This document shows positions 6,170 to 13,306 of a stretch of DNA of 13,688 nt, in pieces (position 1 is the stretch's first letter; each line of letters begins with the position of its first letter). The translations under genes and the position numbers were made by a program. The DNA is from Pseudomonadota bacterium (GTDB taxonomy: Bacteria > Pseudomonadota > Gammaproteobacteria > Arenicellales > UBA868), in contig JABJIU010000098.1 of the NCBI GenBank assembly GCA_018661145.1, positions 1-13,688 on the forward strand. Direction: 5' to 3'. The notes under the pieces were generated by a model. It was not told the DNA's origin. It made no database searches and saw nothing but the letters and a program-made list of their open reading frames with translations.

Positions 6170-7549
6170 ATGTCAGACAACTTAGATTCCGTATCTCCAC
6201 CGGAAACGGTTCCGGACCGCAGCATCCGCCAATGGCTTCGAGACAACCGGATTGACGAGATTGAAGCCGTCATCCCTGATATGACGGGCATTGCCCGCGG
6301 GAAACTTATCCCTGCGCACAAATACAGCGAAGAGATCGGTATGCGCCTGCCTGAGGCAATCTTTCTTCAGACCGTAACAGGAGAATACCCCGAAGACCAG
6401 AGCGCCGTTGATCCGGCCGACAAGGATATCTTCCTACAACCGGATCTTGACAGCTTCCGGTTAGTTCCCTGGACTCAAGAACCCACTGCACTTGTCATCC
6501 ACGACTGCTTTTACGCCGATGGGAGCCCCGTCGAGATGGCGCCACGCTATGTGCTGCAGAAAATTGTCAATGCCTACCGTGAGAACGGTTGGGAGCCCGT
6601 GGTTGCGCCAGAGCTTGAGTTTTACCTGATCAAACCCAATCCCGATGCTGACTATCCGCTGGAACCTCCGGTTGGGCGCTCCGGTCGCGCCGAAGCAGGC
6701 CGGCAATCCTTTTCGATAGATGCGGTCAATGAGTTTGATCCGATGTTTGAGGATCTATACGACTATTGCGAAGGCCTTGAAATCTCGCTAGAGACCCTCA
6801 ATCACGAAGCCGGCGCGGCACAGATGGAGGTCAACCTGCTGCACGGTGATCCGGTTGCGATCGCCGATCAGGCTTTTTTGTTTAAACGGGCCGTGCGCGA
6901 GACTGCGCTTCGGCACAAGATGTATGCCTCTTTCATGGCCAAACCCATGGAAAAAGAACCTGGCAGTGCCATGCACATCCACCAGAGCGTGATCTCTACA
7001 AAGACCGGAGAAAATATCTTCAGCAATACTGATGGCGATGCCAGTTCACTTTTTTATGCGTATATTGGTGGGTTGCAGCGATTTTTGCCAGCTTCCCTGT
7101 CTCTTCTTGCGCCGAATGTGAACTCATATCGGCGTCTCATCCGGTATCACGCGGCACCGATCAACGTCCAATGGGGACTCGATAACCGTACGGTGGGTCT
7201 TCGGGTTCCGGACTCAGGCCGTGAGTCACGCCGAGTTGAAAACCGGGTACCCGGCGCCGATGCCAATCCCTATCTCGCCATTGCAGCAAGTCTCGCTTGC
7301 GGACTGCTCGGGATGCAGCAGAAACTCGATCCCAGCGCACCGGTGACGGCAAGTGCCTATGATATGCCGTATGAGCTGCCTCGCAGCTTGGAGCAGTCGC
7401 TCGAGGCGCTGGAACACTGTGACGATCTCAAGGAGATGCTGGGCACGCGTTTTGTTCAAGCCTGGAATGCGGTCAAGGAAAGTGAATATGATACTTTTCT
7501 TCAGGTGATCAGTTCCTGGGAGCGCGAGCATCTGCTGCTGAACGTCTAG
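6170..7549 (+). CDS. Gamma-glutamylpolyamine synthetase (glutamine synthetase family)
   Basis: This 459-residue enzyme is of the PuuA/SpuB/SpuI type. It joins glutamate to putrescine or related amines using ATP, the first step of gamma-glutamylated polyamine breakdown. It has the glutamine-synthetase core: DMTGIARGK (37-45), metal ligands in PELEF (E148, E150), GAAQMEVN (E220) and MHIHQS (H269), NSYRRL (318-323), WGLDNRTVGLRVP (335-347) and ENRVPGADANPYLA (357-370). Assignment to the polyamine branch rather than ammonia-fixing GlnA rests on the RVPGADANPYL form and on the neighbours: SpuC and a polyamine-type importer. ATG 6170 has GAGG four nt upstream, a rather short spacing. It is the first gene of the plus operon. 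The exact amine preference (putrescine, spermidine, cadaverine or another) cannot be read off. Confidence 0.88.
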   Translation: MSDNLDSVSPPETVPDRSIRQWLRDNRIDEIEAVIPDMTGIARGKLIPAHKYSEEIGMRLPEAIFLQTVTGEYPEDQSAVDPADKDIFLQPDLDSFRLVPWTQEPTALVIHDCFYADGSPVEMAPRYVLQKIVNAYRENGWEPVVAPELEFYLIKPNPDADYPLEPPVGRSGRAEAGRQSFSIDAVNEFDPMFEDLYDYCEGLEISLETLNHEAGAAQMEVNLLHGDPVAIADQAFLFKRAVRETALRHKMYASFMAKPMEKEPGSAMHIHQSVISTKTGENIFSNTDGDASSLFYAYIGGLQRFLPASLSLLAPNVNSYRRLIRYHAAPINVQWGLDNRTVGLRVPDSGRESRRVENRVPGADANPYLAIAASLACGLLGMQQKLDPSAPVTASAYDMPYELPRSLEQSLEALEHCDDLKEMLGTRFVQAWNAVKESEYDTFLQVISSWEREHLLLNV

Positions 7550-7584
7550 ACCAAGGCTTTCTACCCTTTTGATTACCAGAGCCT

Positions 7585-7608
7585 TTTACGTACTTTTTAG
7601 TACGTAAA
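7585..7608. promoter_or_regulatory. Perfect inverted repeat, likely operator upstream of spuC
   Basis: The arms TTTACGTACT (7585-7594) and AGTACGTAAA (7599-7608) are exact reverse complements separated by four T. The repeat ends 5 bp before a TTGACG -35-like box and lies 79 bp ahead of the spuC start codon. The symmetry, AT-rich centre and place suggest a dimeric repressor or activator site. The regulator is not encoded in the window. As a terminator it would be poor because the stem is AT-rich and no T run follows it. Confidence 0.55.
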
Positions 7609-7613
7609 CTGCA

Positions 7614-7643
7614 TTGACGGGGCCAATCTCTCACTTCTAAGAT
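7614..7643 (+). promoter_or_regulatory. Possible sigma-70 promoter for spuC
   Basis: TTGACG (7614-7619, five of six consensus -35 bases) is followed by TAAGAT (7638-7643, four of six) at 18-bp spacing; TCTAAG at 16 bp is an alternative. Transcription would begin near 7650, giving a leader of about 35-40 nt. The inverted repeat just upstream supports a regulated promoter, so spuC and what follows may be expressed apart from the synthetase gene. Confidence 0.4.
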
Positions 7644-7687
7644 GGGAGGCCGATCCCAAAAAAAGTTTGCTGCCGAGGAGCATCCAC

Positions 7688-9049
7688 ATGACGCTGACCA
7701 CCGCTGAATATCAGGCGCTTGACCACGCTCACTTTCTCCATCCTTTCACCGATCACAAACGGATGCATGAAAGTGGTGCCCGCATTATCGAACGTGCCGA
7801 AGGCGTGTATCTGTGGGACACTGATGGCCACCAGTTGATGGATGGCATGGCGGGCCTCTGGTGTGTCAACGTCGGGTATGGGCGTAAGGACCTCGCTGAA
7901 GTCGCGCGCAAGCAGATAGAACAGCTGCCCTACTACAACAGTTTCTTCCAAACGGCGCACCCACCAGTTATAGACCTGTCGACACTGCTATCCGAAGTCA
8001 CGCAGGATCATCTTACGCACGTATTCCTGACTAACTCCGGTTCGGAGTCAAACGACACGGTCGTGCGCATGGCGCGCTACTTCTGGCAGTGCATGGGTCA
8101 TCCCGAAAAGCAGGTCATCATCAGTCGGCGGAATGCATATCATGGCAGCACCATCGCGGGAGCAAGCCTTAGTGGCATGCAGGCCATGCACGAGCAGGGA
8201 GGTCTCCCGATTCCCGATATTGTGCATATCGGCCAGCCGTTCTGGTATCGCGAGGGTGGTGACTTGACCCCAGAGGAGTTCGGCAAAAAGGTTGCCGGCG
8301 AACTCGAACAGAAAATTGAGGAACTGGGTGAACACCGGGTTGCGGCCTTTATTGCTGAACCTATCCAAGGTGCCGGAGGCGTGATCGTGCCGCCCGAGAC
8401 CTATTGGCCAGAGATCAGTGCCATCTGTCAGCGTCACCAGATTCTGCTCGTGGCCGATGAGGTCATCTGCGGATTCGGCCGCACGGGTGAATGGTTTGCC
8501 AGCGATTACTATGGCCTCAAGCCCGACCTTATGCCAATCGCTAAAGGACTTTCCTCTGGATACCTTCCCATCGGCGGCGTCATGGTCTCAGAACACATCG
8601 CAAGGGTCATCATTGAAGAGGGTGGTGAATTTACTCACGGCATGACCTATGCCGGGCATCCGGCTGCCTGCGCGGTGGCCGCTGCGAATATCCGCATTCT
8701 GCGTGACGAAGGCATTATTGATCGGGTGCGCACAGAAACCGGTCCTTACCTACAACAGCGATGGGCCGAACTTGCTGATCATCCGTTGGTCGGTGAGGTA
8801 CGTGGGCTGGGCTTTCTGGGTGCGCTGGAAATCGTTGCTGATAAAGATACCCGTGCGCAGTTTGAGCCGTCAGGAACAACGGGGCCGCTCTGTCGCGATA
8901 TTGCCGCTAACCTGGGTCTTGTGATGCGGGCCGTCGGCGACAGTATGATCATCTCCCCACCGTTGATTATGTCTAAAGAGGAGATCGATGAACTAGTCGA
9001 ACTGGCCGGAAAAGCCCTCGACAAGACTCTGGACCAGGTCCAGGCATAA
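7688..9049 (+). CDS. spuC: Polyamine (putrescine):pyruvate aminotransferase
   Basis: This 453-residue class III, PLP-dependent cytoplasmic aminotransferase closely follows the Pseudomonas SpuC pattern through its length: HPFTDHKRM (18-26), GMAGLWCVNVGYG (53-65), NSGSESND (116-123), AYHGST (150-155), EPIQGAGGVIVPP (224-236), DEVICGFGRTGEWF (257-270), Schiff-base lysine K286 in PIAKGLSSGY, and RAVGDSMIISPPL (414-426). Conserved D257 should contact the PLP ring nitrogen. It transfers an amino group from putrescine or similar diamines to pyruvate, giving 4-aminobutanal and alanine. The start is ATG 7688, with GAGGAG (7675-7680) at a 7-nt gap; an in-frame TTG at 7667 lies before this ribosome site and is rejected. 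Other class III members act on beta-alanine, GABA or taurine, but the closeness to SpuC and the importer genes favour polyamines. Confidence 0.92.
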   Translation: MTLTTAEYQALDHAHFLHPFTDHKRMHESGARIIERAEGVYLWDTDGHQLMDGMAGLWCVNVGYGRKDLAEVARKQIEQLPYYNSFFQTAHPPVIDLSTLLSEVTQDHLTHVFLTNSGSESNDTVVRMARYFWQCMGHPEKQVIISRRNAYHGSTIAGASLSGMQAMHEQGGLPIPDIVHIGQPFWYREGGDLTPEEFGKKVAGELEQKIEELGEHRVAAFIAEPIQGAGGVIVPPETYWPEISAICQRHQILLVADEVICGFGRTGEWFASDYYGLKPDLMPIAKGLSSGYLPIGGVMVSEHIARVIIEEGGEFTHGMTYAGHPAACAVAAANIRILRDEGIIDRVRTETGPYLQQRWAELADHPLVGEVRGLGFLGALEIVADKDTRAQFEPSGTTGPLCRDIAANLGLVMRAVGDSMIISPPLIMSKEEIDELVELAGKALDKTLDQVQA

Positions 9050-9208
9050 CCCAAAACCGCTGCGATCAATGCCTTAGGCTCTTTGGCTTGACGTGCACGA
9101 CTGCAAGGTTCGCGCCGCAATCTAAAATAACCTAAGATACTAGGGTCCAACCCTTTTTGGGCGGGGTCAGAGTGAAGCCCAGTAAAACGAGATTTAAGGA
9201 GGAGCAAA

Positions 9209-10342
9209 ATGAAAAAAGAGGATATCGTAGAACAACTCGCCACAGGCCAGATGAGCCGTCGGAAGTTCAACCAGAGCCTGATGGCGCTTGGTGCCACCAT
9301 GGTGATGATGCCGGTAGGCAGCCGCTCCGCGTTTGCCGCGAGTGACGACCATCCCACCGTGTTTACCTGGGAAGGCTGGGACGTTCCCGAACTGCATCAA
9401 TCTTATCTTGCCAAACATGGTGAATCACCCAACATGGCCATCTTCGGTGACGAAGAAGAGGCCTTTGCCAAGATGCGTGCCGGTTTCAAGGTCGATCTCA
9501 CCCAGCCCTGCACCTATAAAGTTCCAATCTGGAAAGATGCGGGCATTCTGGAGCCAATCGACACCAGTCGACTCAGCAACTGGGGCGACCTCATCCCGAG
9601 TCTCAAAACCATCCCGGGCACCTTTGAAGGCGACAAGCAGTACTTCATTCCCACCGACTGGGGCCTGACGTCAGTGTTGTATCGTGCTGACCTTGCTCCT
9701 GAATATGTCGGCAACGAATCCTGGGGGATGCTCTGGGATCCGAAGTACAAAGGCCGTCTGTCTATGGCAGACAGCCTGATCGACGGCGTTATGGTCGCCG
9801 CCATCTACATCGGCGCCAAAGATCCGTTCAACATGACCGATGAAGAAATGGCAAAAACCCGGGCGGCGCTCAAGGAACAATTGCCGCTGATGCGGTACTA
9901 CTGGTCCAGCCCGGCGGATATCGAGCAGGCGCTGGCCTCCGGTGAACTGGTTGCGACCTCCGCCTGGAACTCGTCTTACGCTGCGCTTAAGAAGGAAGGC
10001 TTCGATGTTCGCTACTCCAGTCCGAAAGAAGGCGCCATGACCTGGGTTTGCGGCTTCTGCCTGATGAGCGATCATGATCCAGCCAAACTCGATCGGATTT
10101 ATGACTACCTTGATGCTTATGCCAGCGTGGAATCCGGCGTGTTTGCGCTGACCGAGTACGGCTACGGACACGGCAACCTTAAGGCTTTCGCCAAGGTCGA
10201 GCAGGATCAGCCAGGCCTGCTCAAAGAGTTAGGCTACTCGGTAAACGTGAACGAAACTCTGGATGCCGGCATCTTTCAGGCCCCGATGGGCAACGAGCCG
10301 GCGCTTCAGGCTATGTTCGAAGAAGTCAAAGCCGGTATGTAG
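9209..10342 (+). CDS. Polyamine-type (PotD/PotF-like) periplasmic binding protein with Tat signal
   Basis: This 377-residue exported solute-binding protein belongs to the spermidine/putrescine group. The N-terminus has a polar lead of 15 residues, then the twin-arginine motif SRRKF (16-20), a hydrophobic segment (about 22-36) and probable cleavage after AFA (residue 43). This suggests export in folded form by the Tat system. Family landmarks are TWEGWDVPEL near the mature start, PTDWGLTSVLYR, WGMLWDPKYKGRLSMADS and a tryptophan/tyrosine-rich middle (MRYYWSSPADIEQAL). Aromatic and acidic residues of this kind hold the amine groups in PotD/PotF. ATG 9209 has AAGGAGG (9196-9202) six nt upstream, the strongest ribosome site in the operon. 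It lies 159 bp after spuC; I see no clear promoter in that gap. Ligand could be putrescine, spermidine or another cationic amine. Confidence 0.9.
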   Translation: MKKEDIVEQLATGQMSRRKFNQSLMALGATMVMMPVGSRSAFAASDDHPTVFTWEGWDVPELHQSYLAKHGESPNMAIFGDEEEAFAKMRAGFKVDLTQPCTYKVPIWKDAGILEPIDTSRLSNWGDLIPSLKTIPGTFEGDKQYFIPTDWGLTSVLYRADLAPEYVGNESWGMLWDPKYKGRLSMADSLIDGVMVAAIYIGAKDPFNMTDEEMAKTRAALKEQLPLMRYYWSSPADIEQALASGELVATSAWNSSYAALKKEGFDVRYSSPKEGAMTWVCGFCLMSDHDPAKLDRIYDYLDAYASVESGVFALTEYGYGHGNLKAFAKVEQDQPGLLKELGYSVNVNETLDAGIFQAPMGNEPALQAMFEEVKAGM

Positions 10343-10369
10343 TTCTGCCGGTTCGAAGCTGAGCAAACG

Positions 10370-10407
10370 ATGCCGGGTGAGGCTTCCTCACCCGGCATTA
10401 TGCTTTT
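10370..10407 (+). terminator. Intrinsic terminator or attenuator after the polyamine binding-protein gene
   Basis: A perfect 13-bp GC-rich stem (10370-10382 with 10386-10398, 3-nt loop) starts 27 bp after the binding-protein stop. TATGC and four T follow. It matches in place and design the hairpin after the other binding-protein gene in the window. The T run is short, so partial readthrough into the permease genes is expected. Confidence 0.8.
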
Positions 10408-10462
10408 AGCCTATCACCTCCCTAATCGCCTACTGGGCCTCTCAAAACAAAATCTATCGCTC

Positions 10463-11374
10463 ATGAGTCGAACCGCCATGTCGTTGCAGTCCTTTGGCTC
10501 AACTATCCGGAGGCGCTTTCTGGAAAGTGAGGCCCTCAGGGGCTTCGGTCTTCTTTCCCCAACACTGCTGGCGATGGTCTTTGGCCTTGCAATGCCGTTG
10601 CTGATCCTTTTTACGCTCAGTTTCTGGCTGCAGGACTACGTCGATTTCATAAAAACATTCTCGTGGAAGAACTACTCAGACTTTTTTGCCAAGCCCATTT
10701 ACGGGATGATCCTAATCAAGTCGATCAAGATCTCTGGCGTGGTAACGCTGGCTACCGTCCTGCTGGCTTATCCAATGGCGTACTTCATTGCTTTTCGAGT
10801 TCAGAAAAACAAACTGGTCTGGCTGATCTTGATCACGGTCCCGTTCTGGACCAGCTATCTCCTGCGCGTCTTTGCATGGAAGGTGATGTTGGGATACAAC
10901 GGGGTTGTCAATTCTGGCCTCAAGTCTATCGGCCTCATCAGCGAACCGCTTGAGTTTCTGCTGTATAACCCATTCGCGGTAACGATCACGCTGGCTCACG
11001 CCTGGGCAGCGTTTGCAATCCTGCCGATCTATGTATCGCTTGAGAAAATCGACCGCTCTTTGCTTGAGGCAGCTCGGGATCTGGGTGAAAACGCCTTTAT
11101 GAGTTTTGTGCGGGTCACACTGCCGCTCTCGATGCCGGGCGTCATCGCGGCAAGCCTGCTGGTCTTTATCCCGACCGTTGGAGACTACGTCACCCCCTCG
11201 CTGGTGGGAGGCCCAAGCGGCATCATGATCGGCAACATTATCCAGTCGATGTTCGGCAAGGCGTTCAATTGGCCGCTCGGCGCGGCCATCTCCGTGATGT
11301 CGATGCTCACGGTAACGGCGATGATCTGCCTCTTTCTCTGGGGTACTCACCGTTTTCGCAGGAAGATCGCATGA
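10463..11374 (+). CDS. Polyamine ABC transporter permease, PotB/PotH-like
   Basis: This inner-membrane permease of about 303 residues has about six hydrophobic spans and the binding-protein-dependent EAA loop EAARDLGENAFMSFVRVTLP (about 202-221), which docks on the ATPase. It forms half of the channel with the next gene's product. The start is uncertain. The frame is open back to ATG 10370, but that lies in the terminator stem. I prefer ATG 10463; ATG 10478 is equally possible, and neither has a clear Shine-Dalgarno. Both begin before the positively charged RRRFLESEALRG segment that leads into the first membrane span. It ends in a four-base ATGA overlap with the second permease, so the two are translationally coupled. 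Confidence 0.9.
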   Translation: MSRTAMSLQSFGSTIRRRFLESEALRGFGLLSPTLLAMVFGLAMPLLILFTLSFWLQDYVDFIKTFSWKNYSDFFAKPIYGMILIKSIKISGVVTLATVLLAYPMAYFIAFRVQKNKLVWLILITVPFWTSYLLRVFAWKVMLGYNGVVNSGLKSIGLISEPLEFLLYNPFAVTITLAHAWAAFAILPIYVSLEKIDRSLLEAARDLGENAFMSFVRVTLPLSMPGVIAASLLVFIPTVGDYVTPSLVGGPSGIMIGNIIQSMFGKAFNWPLGAAISVMSMLTVTAMICLFLWGTHRFRRKIA

Positions 11375-12186
11375 ACACGAATCGTCCCTGGTGGCGGCCC
11401 GACGGCTTTGCAGTCTATGCCGTGATCTACCTGACCTTTATTTATCTGCCGGTCCTGTTTCTGCCGCTGTTTTCGTTCAATAAGTCGAAGTACATTGCTT
11501 TTCCGCTGAAAGGATTTACCTTCAAGTGGTACGAGAAGATGATCAACAGTCCGGATATGCTGGAGGCCCTGATGAACAGTATCAAGGTCGGACTGACGGT
11601 GGCCATACTAAGCACCATGCTGGGTCTGCTGGCAGCCAAAGCCGTAACCCGCTATCGGTTGCCGGGACGAGGGCCGGTCATGGGCTTCATCATGGTACCA
11701 CTCGTGATTCCGGAAATTATTCTGGCGATCTCGCTGCTGATCCTGATCACGCAGGTGGGGATACCCCTCTCATTGTGGACGGTGGGTTTTTCGCACATGC
11801 TGTTGTGTACGCCGTTTGCGATGTTGGTGCTGATCTCCCGGATGGAAGGCTTTGACCGCAGTCTGGAAGAGGCCGCGCTTGATCTCGGTGAGAATGCCTG
11901 GATGACCTTCTGGCGGGTCACTTTCCCTATCGTGCTGCCAGGTATTGTTGCCAGCCTGCTGCTGACCTTTACTATTTCTTTTGACGAATTCGTACTGTCC
12001 TTCTTCCTCACCAGCACAGACCCAACCCTTCCCATCTATATCTGGAGTTCACTGCGCTTTCCCACCAAGCTTCCGCCAGTGCTGGCTCTGGGTGCCAGCA
12101 TATTTGTGATTTCTTTCTTCGTCGTCGCTTTTGCTGAATGGTTCAGACGGCGTGGCGTAAAAACCGACGGTACTTCGGGACTTTGA
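11371..12186 (+). CDS. Polyamine ABC transporter permease, PotC/PotI-like
   Basis: This 271-residue inner-membrane permease has hydrophobic spans near 14-33, 70-90, 102-128, 138-155, 188-208 and 235-255. Its EAA loop is EEAALDLGENAWMTFWRVTF (166-185), followed by PIVLPGI. The segment TISFDEFVLSFFLTS (201-215) is typical of PotC/PotI. ATG 11371 sits in the ATGA overlap with the preceding permease and has AGGAA nine bases ahead. Together with the first permease it passes the polyamine from the binding protein across the inner membrane. The C-terminus is basic (RRRGVK), as expected for a cytoplasmic end. Confidence 0.93.
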   Translation: MNTNRPWWRPDGFAVYAVIYLTFIYLPVLFLPLFSFNKSKYIAFPLKGFTFKWYEKMINSPDMLEALMNSIKVGLTVAILSTMLGLLAAKAVTRYRLPGRGPVMGFIMVPLVIPEIILAISLLILITQVGIPLSLWTVGFSHMLLCTPFAMLVLISRMEGFDRSLEEAALDLGENAWMTFWRVTFPIVLPGIVASLLLTFTISFDEFVLSFFLTSTDPTLPIYIWSSLRFPTKLPPVLALGASIFVISFFVVAFAEWFRRRGVKTDGTSGL

Positions 12187-12188
12187 AC

Positions 12189-13286
12189 ATGAGCGATGCA
12201 ATCATTTCATTCCAGGGCGTTAGCAAACACTTCGGATCTGTAAAAGCTGTGGAGAACGCCAGTTTTGACATTCAACGAGGTGAGTTCTTCTCACTGCTCG
12301 GCCCGTCGGGTTGCGGTAAGACGACCTTGCTGCGGATGGTGGCAGGTTTTGAGATCCCCAGTGCGGGAGAAATTATGATCGATGGCCAGCCGATGTCAGC
12401 GACACCACCCAATCACCGGCCGGTGAACATGGTGTTCCAGAACTATGCGATCTTTCCGCACCTGGATGTACGGAACAACATTGCTTTCGGCATGCGTAAG
12501 GCTGGACTCACCCGGACCGAACTGGACAAGCGCATCGACGAAGCGCTCGAGCTCATCAAACTGCCGGGATATGGCAAGCGTGGCGCAGACGAACTCTCGG
12601 GTGGACAGCGTCAACGCGTCGCCCTAGCCAGAGCGCTCATCAAGCAACCCAAGGTGCTATTGCTGGATGAACCACTGGGTGCGCTCGACAAAAAACTTCG
12701 CGAGCAGATGCAGATCGAACTGCGCCAACTGCAACAGCAGATCGGCATTACTTTTCTGTTTGTTACCCACGATCAGGAAGAGGCCCTGACTCTGTCCGAC
12801 CAGATCGCGGTGATGTCCGAAGGTGAAGTCATGGAAATCGCCTCGCCGGGACAACTTTATGAATCACCCGGCTCTCGATTCGTTGCGGATTTCATCGGTA
12901 GCATGAATTTCTTCGAAGGGGAAATCTCAGCCTCCACCGACAGTGCCGTGACGGTACAGACTCCGGTGCTGGGCGAGGTCAAGGTCACCGGATCTGATGC
13001 CGGTGTATCAACGGGACAGCAGGTCTGGGTGGCGATACGGCCTGAAAAAATGCAGCCAGTATTTTCGGATCCGGGAGAGAGCGTCAACACCGCGGGCGGT
13101 ACGATGGGGGTTTCCGCATATCTTGGTGACCGGAGCCACTTCTACGTACACCTTCCACAGCGTGAAGACCCGGTACTGGTCGCGCTGCAGAATCTGGAGC
13201 GCTCGATGACACACCTCCACAAGCCCAGTCAGCCCGTGTGGCTACAGTGGGCCAGCGATGCTGTGGTGGTGCTTCCGCGGGACTGA
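12189..13286 (+). CDS. Polyamine ABC transporter ATP-binding protein, PotA/PotG-like
   Basis: This 365-residue ATPase is the usual length of PotA/PotG. It has Walker A GPSGCGKTT (38-46), Q-loop Q84 in VFQNYAIFPH, signature LSGGQ (136-140), Walker B VLLLDE (156-161), D-loop GALD and H-loop H194 in FVTHDQEEAL. The last third (from about 240) is the extra C-terminal TOBE-type domain of this group, including VAIRPEKMQPV and ending in a beta-rich stretch. It hydrolyses ATP at the inner face of the membrane to drive polyamine uptake. ATG 12189 begins 2 bp after the stop of the second permease; an in-frame start at 12138 lies inside that permease gene and is rejected. No terminator is visible after it, so the next gene may be in the same transcript. 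Confidence 0.94.
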   Translation: MSDAIISFQGVSKHFGSVKAVENASFDIQRGEFFSLLGPSGCGKTTLLRMVAGFEIPSAGEIMIDGQPMSATPPNHRPVNMVFQNYAIFPHLDVRNNIAFGMRKAGLTRTELDKRIDEALELIKLPGYGKRGADELSGGQRQRVALARALIKQPKVLLLDEPLGALDKKLREQMQIELRQLQQQIGITFLFVTHDQEEALTLSDQIAVMSEGEVMEIASPGQLYESPGSRFVADFIGSMNFFEGEISASTDSAVTVQTPVLGEVKVTGSDAGVSTGQQVWVAIRPEKMQPVFSDPGESVNTAGGTMGVSAYLGDRSHFYVHLPQREDPVLVALQNLERSMTHLHKPSQPVWLQWASDAVVVLPRD

Positions 13287-13306
13287 CCTACCGGTCAGCA
13301 CCCTTC

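Noticed and set aside
7553..7587. Inverted AAGGCT/AGCCTT with T run after the glutamylpolyamine synthetase gene
   Set aside because: The stem is short (6 bp plus at most a wobble extension) and the loop is long, so it is weak as a terminator.
9142..9158. Small hairpin AGGGT-CCA-ACCCT followed by T residues between spuC and the binding-protein gene
   Set aside because: The stem is only 5 bp and is too weak to call a terminator, although the T run is suggestive.
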